Source: Leucaena leucocephala
Lineage: Eukaryota > Streptophyta > Magnoliopsida > Fabales > Fabaceae
DNA: 64,000 bases
Assembly (NCBI GenBank): GCA_037074615.1
Contig: CM073550.1
Coordinates: 13,596,001 to 13,660,000 of the forward strand
Reading direction: 5' to 3'
Positions 1 to 8,991 of this stretch are shown here, one piece after another. Each line of letters starts with the position of its first letter. The stretch's first letter is position 1. The notes under the pieces are model-generated. The model was not told the DNA's origin, made no database searches, and saw only the letters and a list, made by a program, of their open reading frames with translations. A program made the translations under genes and the position numbers.

Positions 1-270
1 AGTAAGAAAAGAGAAATTACATATAGAAACCTCTTTTAACATTCGAGGGGAGTGAGATGAGAGGAGAAGGTACATTGAGAGTATATAGAGGAAGGCACGA
101 CACGCAGGCCGTATTTTTAAAAATTACAACACTTGCAATCTAGAGCCATATTGTTCACCATACCCAAACATTCAAGAATCAATATTCAGATCTAATCGAA
201 GGGCAAAAAAACATTTACAAAGTAACATTTGTTACGGTTATGTTGCGCTACGAACAGGTAGCTACGGCGG

Positions 271-322
271 TCCCGCTAGCCGGTTAGCGGGCGGCTGTCC
301 CGCTAGCCGGTTAGCGGGCGGG
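271..322. repeat. GC-rich 27-bp tandem repeat in the copia leader
   Basis: Two near-identical copies begin at 271 and 298; each contains CCCGCTAGCCGGTTAGCGGG, itself an imperfect inverted repeat that could form a hairpin. This is the most GC-rich patch in the first 25 kb. The function is unknown; its place just inside the primer-binding site fits a structured leader or packaging region, which is inference. Confidence 0.7.
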
Positions 323-627
323 GTCTCTGGGGCAGCGCCCCGGAAGAAATTTTTTTTTGTTTTTGTTTCATAAATAATCACGAATCTGAATTCGGTTTTC
401 ACAAATAATCACAAATTCGAATTCGGTTTTCTTAGACCCCATCTATGCGGATTGATCAAATCAAAAAGCATCACCACCGATTTCAATTTCCTTTTAGATT
501 CCTTTTATGTCATACACAACAAGGATTCCATATATGTCACACATACAACGCTTATTATATGATCGGCTACTACTAACATATATCATATAAATCACAAATC
601 AAGCCTAACTTAAACACAAAACAGCAT

Positions 628-640
628 GGCTCTGATACCA
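628..640 (-). other. Primer-binding site (initiator tRNA-Met type)
   Basis: Read on the minus strand, the 13 bases are TGGTATCAGAGCC, the classic site in plant Ty1/copia elements complementary to the 3' end of initiator tRNA-Met. One base (641) separates it from the LTR terminus CA. Its orientation shows that the element runs right to left and that the LTR at 642-2553 is its 5' LTR. Confidence 0.9.
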
Positions 641-641
641 C

Positions 642-1575
642 TGAAAGGAATTGGAAGACACGCAGCGGAAATAAACTTTAAAAATTTTCCATTCCTTGCC
701 AGGATCTGCCGTATGTGTTTAAGTCAAGTGGAAAGAATCATTACCCTTAGTGTTGCTCAGCGAATTTCACAGCTTCTCTACGTGGGTGGTGATCTCTTTC
801 TGATCGCAAGAAATCGATGGAGTGTTCCTCAGCGACCTTCACAGATTCTCTCCGCGGACGGTGGTCTCTTTCCGATCACAAGAAGTCGACGCCTCAGGTC
901 GGCTTCCTCTACTGGTATCCACACGAACAGCGTTCCAACCACGAACGACGTGCTAGCGTCTCCTGTCCCTCCAAGGCTTTCACAAGTCTCCGTCTCTATT
1001 TCGGCAGTTTCTTGTCTGCAAACCTTTTGCAGATTCCGTTCGGCCTTTTGTGTTCTGTGTTATTTTCAAACGTAGCTCCTCCAATCAGATATAGAGGATG
1101 CTATGCGTTTTTCCACTTGACCTAATTGGATTTTGGAGTTAATCTTATATTAATTCCGAATTGATACAATATCATATATTGTATAATTTTATAAGAAACT
1201 AATTAAATAAAATAATATTAAATCCGTCCCACAGATTTAATTACTTATTTATTTAACTTTAAATAAAGATGAGACTGAGTTATATTTGATTTATTCCCAT
1301 AAATCAAATTTGAGATATCCTATCAATTTAAATTTCGAATTTCAAACGTGATAGAGATTTAATTTATCCTTATAAATTAAATCTTATAAATATCTCTTAT
1401 ATGAGATATCCTATCAATTTGAATTTCGAATTTCAAACGTGATAGAGATTTAATTTATCCTTATAAATTAAATCTTATAAATATCTCTTATATGAGATAT
1501 CCTATCAATTTGAATTTCGAATTCAAACGTGATAGGGATTTAATTTATCCTTATAAATTAAATCTCATATATCTC

Positions 1576-1609
<34 letters not shown>

Positions 1610-2553
1610 CGAATTTATATATATACGAATATAAATAAATATATATACATTCACCTGGATCTTTCATTGAATCTGGACATGTCTTAGATTCAATGAATCT
1701 GGACATCATAGCTCGTGTTGGGCTATTTTGTGTGCGACCCTGTAGGCCCATATGAAGTTGGCAGTGGGCCATTTGCTATACTAGCCCACAAGTCGCAAGC
1801 GGTCTCTAGCAAGACATAACGACTACCCAAATCATATGAGGATCGATAAACGATGTAACCTTTTATACAACCATATCATGTCCCTTCTGTCACGCGATAT
1901 TTTGGTCATGGATGAGGCATGGATAATGTCATCCTCCTATTCCCGACCGTTACTTTCTCGATCCCTGAGTAGTCTGACTATAGAAATGGAACTACCTTTC
2001 CATTACAGTATGGCCATACATTTCTCAGACTCACTCATCGAGGGGCCCAGTAATATCTCTCCACGAATGTGAGGGACAAATTCCATCTTGACCATTCACA
2101 TTCCTCCGCATGAAAAACCACTAAGCCCGAACATAGTCTTTATGATCACTCGGTCAAAAGTGACTTTTGACTAGGTCAAAGCTGAGCGTTTTGTCATGTA
2201 GGAATCCATGATGATCTCAGGTCAAAGGGCATATTGACATGGTTTGTATATGAGAGAAGCTTATGACGTTACCCATGCAGTTCTCTCATAGCGGGTCGGT
2301 CCAACACCCTGTACTCTTACATGTGCTTATGACTTTGATTTATATCTCTATACATCTTCAAAGTCATACTGGTCTTATTTCATCTGTGCTCCCACATAGA
2401 TGATCGACCAGGGACATTTAGGATAATATCATGAATTATCCAAGGATGGTCATCATAGTAAACATGCAAATAATATGATAACTCAATTAATAAATTCATA
2501 AATCAATAATGTTCATAAGACAATGATTGGCCCCTAGGGCACGATTTCCAACA
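642..2553 (-). mobile_element. Ty1/copia long terminal repeat (1,912 bp, 5' LTR of a minus-strand element)
   Basis: The LTR starts with TG at 642 and ends with CA at 2553 on the plus strand, giving the canonical 5'-TG...CA-3' on either strand. On the minus strand it begins TGTTGGAAATCGTGCCCTAG, close to my memory of Angela/BARE-type LTRs, and its large size fits that lineage. Short open frames inside it are not genes. It contains three 91-bp tandem units and an AT microsatellite. The right edge lies 4 bp before the ATG at 2558, so the insertion separated the WAT1-like gene from its promoter. The partner LTR and target duplication are outside the window. Confidence 0.82.
1312..1580. repeat. 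Three-copy 91-bp tandem repeat inside the copia LTR
   Basis: Units begin with GAGATATCCTATCAATTT at 1312, 1403 and 1494, a constant 91-bp period. Copies two and three are nearly identical; copy three has small changes and its end merges into an AT microsatellite (about 1585-1610). Internal repeats in LTR promoter regions are known to vary in copy number between element copies; a regulatory role here is only inferred. Confidence 0.9.
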
Positions 2554-2557
2554 GGTG

Positions 2558-5500
2558 ATGGAAACAGAAAGAATGAAGAAAATGGGGAAGGTGGTGTTGA
2601 CGATGTTGGCGGTGTCGGTGTCGTTCGCGGTGGCGGCAATTCTGTACAAGATGGTCACTCTAGATGGCATGAGCTTCATGGTGCTCAATGCTTATCGTTC
2701 CATCTTCTCTACTGCTTTCATGCTTCCTCTTTCTCTCTTCACTCACAGGTGATGATCATGTTCATTCCTTCAAAGTTGGCCTTTCCAATTCTCTCTCTAG
2801 TTCTTGATTTCCGCTTTATATTTGTAGCAATCATTCATTAATTTCTATTTGCAGAAATTATACGATAAATAAAATAAGACAATATAATCTCAATAACATT
2901 AAGTCTTATCTATGTAGAGTCGGCTAGATATAGATTACGCAAAGCATATTATACTCTATTAACGATAGAATATTTAGATAAATCGTTAACTAAAATATAT
3001 TATTTATAATTTTATTAAATATTTTCTTTAATTTTTTTATTCTTTTTAAAAAATTTCATATTGTGGATATACCTTCTTCATCCACACCTCACAACAAGTT
3101 TCTTCTTATATGCCCAAATCTCCTTAAATAATTATCTACAATTTTCTATTCAATAGCCACAAACACTCTTCCTATTATATGATCATTCCAAATATTATTG
3201 TTTTACATGAACAATCATTCAGCTTAACATTATTAATTATCTCTGCTACTATAACTTTATGATTTTGTTATTTCTTTAAAGGCTAAAATTCATTAGCATA
3301 TAACATTATTTGTCTTATAGAAGTTCAATAAAATTTCCCTTTAAAGTTATTTGATATTTTATGATGTGAAATATTTCAATCTTTCTCCACTTATACCATT
3401 TATCTATTACTTTATATATAATATGTCGATCAATTTTATTATCCTTATATGTAATGATGCTATGAACTTTTTCATTAATAAAATGATTTGATCTCACTTA
3501 TATTCTTGTTTTTTTTTATGACAGGAAACCAAAACTGAATTGGAATGTAATTTTTGACATTTATGTGGGGGTTATTCGGGTAAGTTTTCGTAAACAGAAA
3601 ATCAATTTTGAGGATTTAATTTAATTCTTTTATCGACTTATTATTAAGTACTAGAAAAAGAGGAAAACGAAACCAATAATGTAGTATAAAATTAAAATGA
3701 ATTTAAAAGAAATAAGTGAACTAAAAGCTTTAGGATGATATAAATTATGATTAATTAAACTAATTAAACTACAAATGGAGAGCCTGGTTTTGACAACAGC
3801 AACATTTGTCGCTGCCTCTCTCAATCTCATCCCTGCCATTACCTTTGTCGTCATGGCTATTCCCCTTCGGTAAAATCTCACCACATCATGGGTGGACCAA
3901 GATGATGGGAACGGTCGTTGGAATAGGAGCAATGATTATGACTTTCGTCAAAGGTCCACGTGTTCAGATTTTCCACTCTCACTTGAATCTACGTCATAAC
4001 CACCATGCCCACGTGGCAACCCCAACCACATTGCCCGTCAGGCTCTGGGTGTGGTTTGTGCCACTGGCAGCTGCTTCGCTTACGCCTTCGTGCTCATCAA
4101 TGTCATCATCCAGGTTTTCTTTTCATCCTGCACTTTATTATCGTTGTACTCTTCCTCTTCTAATTATTCTAAAGAGTCAATTAAGAGATTGATCTAATTT
4201 TAAATATAATATTTTAACCTATCATCTGTAAGTTTAACTAACAAAAGGATGATACATGCTATCATTTGGAATATGTTCGATCATTAGGGAAAATCACTTT
4301 GTTATGATTATAATTGCAGCGCTTGGAGAGGCATCTTAGATCCTGGGTACTTAGATTTATATATGAGGATAATAGACCTTACCAGACATTAGTATCGTTT
4401 AGAAAGAAAAGAGACTTCTCCCTACTTTTAGATCTTGAGTGAACTCAACCCCTTTCTAAAAAATTTTATAACAAAAAAAAAATATAATACTTTAATATAT
4501 TTTATCTCTTATATTTATCATTTTTATTTAATTAATCTATCCAATTTATAGATTGATATCTTCAATTCTCTAATCCTCTTTATAAGACAAAACGAGAGTG
4601 TTTCATTTGGTCCTATTATTAAATTTGACATATAAATATACAATTTTACTATTTATTTATTGTGGTGTGGGCTATTATTTTTTAAAATATATATATTATA
4701 AGAATAAAGTTAAAAAAATAATAAATTTTAAGATAGAGTTAATGAAGTTTAAGATTTTTTTATTTTATTTTGGTGATATATGTTGAAGTGCCTTATAAAT
4801 AGGTAAAAATATATTAGGACCATATTAAAGGCTTACAACCTAGTTTGATTGGGGTCTAGTTAGACATAATCTATTTAACAAACAAGTCAAGCATAAGACC
4901 TATTTAGAAGTCTTTTAAGGTAAAGATGTTAGATTTTTTAAATTAAAGCTTGACTTAAAAGCTTGTGGGCGTAGCGTGATTAATTTTTAAATATATTTTT
5001 TATTATATATAATATATAATAAATATTGTAAAATTACTTAAGCATTTTAATCTATATAGAAAGGATAGTTACAGCCATCAAGCTGTTATATATATATCAA
5101 GGACAGGAGAGTCTCTAGCTTTCTTCAATTTTGTATAGATTATATCCAGTTAAAAGCGTTAACTGATAAATTGTCATATGCTATTGAAGAACATTGGGTT
5201 TGGGGATTTTGTGAGTAATGTCGTTGACAGTGTGGAACAGGGTGTGATGAGCAAAACTCCAAGTGAATACCCAAGCTACCGCACAAATACGGCGTTGACT
5301 TCAACAATGGCGGCGATTCAATCCACAGCTTTTGCGCTCTGCGTTGAAAGAGATTGGAGCCAGTGGAAGTTGGGTTGGGACCTCAGGCTTTAATTTTCAC
5401 TGTCATTTATGCAGAATGCTTCCTACAATTTTCTCTTTCCTTTTCTTTGTCTCAGATTATCTATGATCCATGTCATTCACTCCATCACTATATAACTAAT

Positions 5501-6077
5501 TTATAAAAATATCACTTGATAGAAAGTTCTCTTAATATGCAAAGAATTTTAAAAATATTATAAATTTAAAAGATAAAATAAACTGAAATATTATATTCAA
5601 AATCAAAGCAAATATCTCTCCTAACTCTTAGTTTTAAGATAGAAGATAGTAGGTTATTAAAATAGATTGTCATTATTATCGAAAACATTAATGTTTTCCC
5701 CTTAGTATTCCTAACTAGCTACAGAACTTGGTAACTAATTAACGAAACTCTTCTACCTAACTAACTTCTAAACGTACGTAGTTACAGCTGGAGTGATGGT
5801 GATCGATAGCAATAGCATGGTTTGTGGAGACGAAGGGACAATTGTTTGTGTCTGCGTTCACTCCTATTATTTTCTTTTCTTTGCTCATTGCTGCTTCTGT
5901 TGTTTTAGATGAGAAGCTCTCCCTTGGAACATACGTATAATCAATTTATATTAATATAGTACGAGTGTGAGTGGACTTTAGTTAATGACTCTGATTATTA
6001 GGGTTTGTTGGATCGTGTGCAGCGTGACCATGATCGGAGCCGTGTTGATATTGTTGGGATTTTATTTAGGGCTATGA
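2558..6077 (+). pseudogene. WAT1-related (EamA/nodulin MtN21-like) transporter pseudogene
   Basis: Homology to plant WAT1-type drug/metabolite transporters is clear in pieces matching the intact copy at 11842. Exon 1 is 2558-2748 (donor GT at 2749). Exon 2, 3525-3579, is divergent and lacks the FLCGLFG motif. Exon 3 remnant, about 3778-3870, reads SLVLTTATFVAASLNLIPAI. Exon 4, about 3895-4113, contains GTVVGIGAMIMTF but needs a frame change near 4040 to reach the expected SCFAYAFVLINVIIQ. Exon 5, 5241-5392, ends in a stop where the frame must shift to IFTVIYA. Exon 6, about 5789-5930, is shifted near 5802. Exon 7, about 6023-6077, hits TGA early. The 5' part of exon 3 and the intron 3/exon 4 junction are eroded. 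With a copia LTR at its ATG the gene is very unlikely to be functional. Confidence 0.85.
4290..4485 (+). repeat. SINE-like retroposon copy 1, inside WAT1 pseudogene intron
   Basis: The 3' half (an ATTAGTATC-like block, then CAACCCCTTTCTAAAAAATT and a run of A) matches copies at 10900-11085 and 34117-34312 and reverse copies at 15461-15530, 35095-35215 and 59461-59560. The A-rich end and dispersed placement fit a tRNA-derived SINE. The promoter boxes are only well seen in the 34117 copy. Boundaries are approximate. Confidence 0.5.
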
Positions 6078-7000
6078 GGAAGAAGGTCAACAAAATGAAG
6101 AGCCTCAACCTCAACATCCAACATTGCCATTAAATCATCACACAACAACGACAACTACGTCTAATGTTTCTAAGAAACAACAACAATAATCAGAAGAACA
6201 TGGCCATTATGAAGCAGATACAAATAATTTATCAGCAGAATCAGGATAGAGATTCTTTCACTGCTTAAGAATGAAAAATTAGTTAGTTACTCCAACACCA
6301 ACCACGTTCTATTAATTCTCTTTTTGTATTAACTCAGATTGGTGGAATTAGTTTTGATGCTCATCACAGTAGTAAGTACTCTAGTGTTCATTACTTTAAT
6401 AATCTAGATTTAAAACTTTTAAATAAAAATATTTTTAAAAAACTTGATAGTTAAGAAATTATATTTATTTTAGATTATGCACACATTAAAATAATTTTTT
6501 TTTAAAAAAATACAGATGGAAAATTAATCCTGGGCTATCTATATGGATCACTGAAATATAATATGATAATTCCTATCTAAATATAGTTTTAACGGTTTAG
6601 ATTTAAAATTTTCTACCGAAAATTTGTAAATAAAAAATAAAATTTATTTTTGAAAAATTCAATAATAAAATATTATCTTTATTTTAAGTTTTGTACAAAT
6701 TAAAACAATTTTCTTAAAAATAATTAAAAGTAAAAGGAGATTTTCGGTGCTCTTCTCCTCTGCCGATCTGTCAAATAAAAACTTTCATATCACCGTGATA
6801 TCAATTACAATAAGTGGAAGGAAAGTCATTGACGAAGAACGGTTGCGAATAATTTAGGAAATTTTCTCATAATATTGGACTCAAAATAAGGAAATTAATT
6901 TTAACAATATTAATTATATATATAATAACAAGATATTCTTGCCAAGCTTCGACTATAGAATAGATGTGGGAATTCCTAATCATTGACTCACTTTGACTCA
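6078..7000. other. Intergenic, no gene seen
   Basis: AT-rich sequence between the WAT1 pseudogene and the 3' end of the minus-strand F-box gene. It contains short low-complexity A/T runs and no frame or RNA signature I can support. The first part is the former 3' region of the WAT1 copy. Confidence 0.7.
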
Positions 7001-7705
7001 TCAACAATATATCTTAGAGAAGTGACGCAACTCATAATCACACCTGCATAAGTCGCATGTAATATCTTCTTCTTCATCATCAAGCACTGGCCACCCTCTT
7101 TCTAATCTCTTGATTTCTTGCAAACCACGACACATGCTTGAATGACACAAACGCTCTCGATTATCATTCCCAAACAACGTACGAATACGATCATTCATCC
7201 ATATCGTCTCTAAGCATGCCTTCACCTTGTTCCTACATGCCTTCACACACTTGCACTTTACCAAAAAACGCAGCAGCTCAAGCCCTTGTTTCCTCTCATC
7301 TTCAACCTCACTACACAATAGAATCATCCCACGCGCGTATATTGCTTCTCTGTGACCCTTCTCTGAAGCCTCCTTCAATCTTTCAAGACCATAATCAACC
7401 CCCATAAGAGGGTTGAAGAATTGCACCATTCCTTGTCTGAACAAGCTTTCTGGGTTTCCGCTCTCTCTGCAACGACTCCGGAAGGAAGATTCCTGGGGTG
7501 TGATGAACCATTGAGTATAGGGAAGTTTCTGCATGCACGCGTGCTGGTATATGTAGTCGTCTTCTTCAATAAGATTTAGTAACTGTTTGGAGCAAGTCTT
7601 GAGAGTGTGGAGATCAGCTATGGAAGAAGACGAGACTCTTGCTAACACTTCTGATAAAATATGGTTTGGAAGAGATTCCAAGGTGCTAGGATAACGGGAC
7701 GCCAT
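7001..7705 (-). CDS. F-box protein, At2g35280-like (copy 1)
   Basis: Single-exon gene for a 234-residue protein. An F-box-like segment occupies about residues 10-60 (LPNHILSEVLARV, then LKTCSKQLLNLIEEDDYIY). The middle (about 95-150) contains GLERLKEASEKGHREAI, which resembles a Sel1/TPR-type helical repeat, and the C-terminus holds paired cysteines (CDLCRCDYEL). This order is that of the plant F-box At2g35280-like family. F-box proteins usually act as substrate adaptors in SCF ubiquitin ligases; the substrate is unknown. The start is the ATG at 7705 (ATGGCGTCC), shared with the copy at 61073; five codons upstream the frame has only TTG. A hand count gives about 39 differences in 234 residues between copies, including conservative ones, and no lesion is visible here. 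Confidence 0.85.
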   Translation of the reverse strand: MASRYPSTLESLPNHILSEVLARVSSSSIADLHTLKTCSKQLLNLIEEDDYIYQHACMQKLPYTQWFITPQESSFRSRCRESGNPESLFRQGMVQFFNPLMGVDYGLERLKEASEKGHREAIYARGMILLCSEVEDERKQGLELLRFLVKCKCVKACRNKVKACLETIWMNDRIRTLFGNDNRERLCHSSMCRGLQEIKRLERGWPVLDDEEEDITCDLCRCDYELRHFSKIYC

Positions 7706-7770
7706 TGAAGAATACAGCAAGTTTGGTTTTGATGAAATTGAATGATTGTTGAGTTAATGAATGTATGGTT

Positions 7771-7800
7771 ACTACTATATATAAGAGTGGTTTGCGCCTC
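7771..7800 (-). promoter_or_regulatory. Core promoter with TATA box of F-box copy 1
   Basis: On the minus strand the block reads CAAACCACTCTTATATATAG; the same 20 bases occur upstream of the paralogue at 60984-61003. The TATA box is about 75 bp before the ATG, consistent with a short leader. Conservation after duplication, amid strongly diverged flanks, supports a working core promoter. Confidence 0.7.
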
Positions 7801-7824
7801 CTCAGCGCTTTAGGAAACTGAGTT

Positions 7825-7825
<1 letters not shown>

Positions 7826-7861
<36 letters not shown>
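7826..7861. repeat. (TA)n microsatellite
   Basis: Uninterrupted TA dinucleotides directly upstream of the conserved promoter of F-box copy 1. The paralogous promoter lacks this tract, so it arose or expanded after the duplication. Confidence 0.95.
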
Positions 7862-7866
<5 letters not shown>

Positions 7867-8622
7867 CATGTAGTTTCCTTTTCCTTGTACGATTGGGAAT
7901 ATTATGGTCAAAATAAAAATCCTATTATTAGCTTTAGAGATATTGATCGATTATCATTTATTTATCTATAAGATATGTAATTAATACATGCATGATCTTC
8001 GTTCTTGAAAAATTTAAAGTAAATATTCCTACGATATTCATAAAAATAGTCGTATTAAATTATAAATATCTAATTTTGAAAGGTGTAAATGATTATTAGT
8101 TAAGTATATGAAATCGTATTACTCTTTCAACAAACTAAACATGTTTGCTTGTATTTAAAACATTGGGTTAATTACATTATTCATATAGACGGAGAATGTT
8201 GTGACTTATAATATATTTTATAACTTTAAACTTTTAATATAATCAAATCAAACAAAGGTTTCGAGATATAATTATATTTTTATGATAAAAAATAATATAA
8301 ATATTATCTTACTACTTATATATTACTATTAATACATTATACTAAGCTTACACGTTAATTGAATTAAGGTGTGATTGAAACCTTCATTTTTTAATACGAT
8401 AGTGAATCATTCAATGATTTTTAAAATCGCTAACTAATTATTTAGATTAGTTAATAAAAAACGTTAATAAAAAGATCTATGCAAGAATAGTTTCCATAAT
8501 TATTTAGATTCTGGCCTCGTCAAGAATTCTCTAACTCCGTGACTGTAGTATAGAGAAGACATTTGTCATTAGGTGAAATAATCAGCTTCATGCTTTGTAG
8601 CCCTCAGGCCGACCATAATTCA

Positions 8623-8708
8623 GGAGCTTGCAGTATGGCAATAGGAGAGTTTGTATCAGTTTACACTCAGTATGATGTTGAAGTTGCGCACAGATGAAGA
8701 GGGAAGTG
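8623..8708 (+). pseudogene. Vacuolar iron transporter homologue, residual fragment
   Basis: Translation gives GACSMAIGEFVSVYTQYDVE, identical to the corresponding part of the intact minus-strand gene at 57956-58657, followed after an apparent 2-base insertion by QMKRE. Nothing recognisable of the gene remains on either side, including the start, other membrane helices and C-terminus. It lies upstream of F-box copy 1 in divergent orientation, exactly as the intact transporter lies relative to F-box copy 2, so it is the relic of a duplicated two-gene block and not a random insertion. Confidence 0.85.
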
Positions 8709-8778
8709 AGTCAATGTTGTTGCCCGGAGAACATCGAATCACATGAGAATTAATTAGCAGTGACAGATAGATAGCTGA

Positions 8779-8991
8779 TTAGTCATCAAATGGGTCCAAC
8801 CCAAAACTTGAATTGCCAGTAAAGAGCTGACCGTAATCGAGGTGTTTGACCATGGGACGCTTTTCTCCAGCAAAAGGTACCCACATCCCACAACTACACA
8901 TGTGAATTAGCCTAGAAGAATAGACAAAGACAATTCGTCCCACAGAATAAATATTTTCTATTTCCCAAGCACATACATAAATGCAAGCCAA
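8779..8991 (-). other. Unrecognised 70-codon open frame
   Basis: The frame ends in FGLDPFDD and contains GMWVPFAGEKRPMVKHLDYG, which looks more protein-like than the surrounding AT-rich DNA. A possible splice acceptor (TGTGTAG on the minus strand) lies near 8900, so it could be the last exon of a lost gene. I do not recognise the family. It could equally be chance; no start context or partner exon is supported. Confidence 0.25.

Larger units (their letters stand above)
1..641 (-). mobile_element. Ty1/copia LTR retrotransposon, 5' leader side of internal region (truncated by window edge)
   Basis: This is the start of the internal region of a minus-strand copia element; the rest lies before position 1. 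The anchor is a primer-binding site at 628-640 next to an LTR edge at 642. The stretch has no convincing gag or pol reading frame, so it is probably untranslated leader. It contains a short GC-rich tandem repeat (271-322) that stands out against the AT-rich surroundings. Whether an autonomous polyprotein follows outside the window cannot be judged. Confidence 0.75.

Noticed and set aside
626..1125. Open frames of 149 and 102 codons at the left end
   Set aside because: They lie inside the copia LTR, on the strand opposite to the element, and have no recognised domain.
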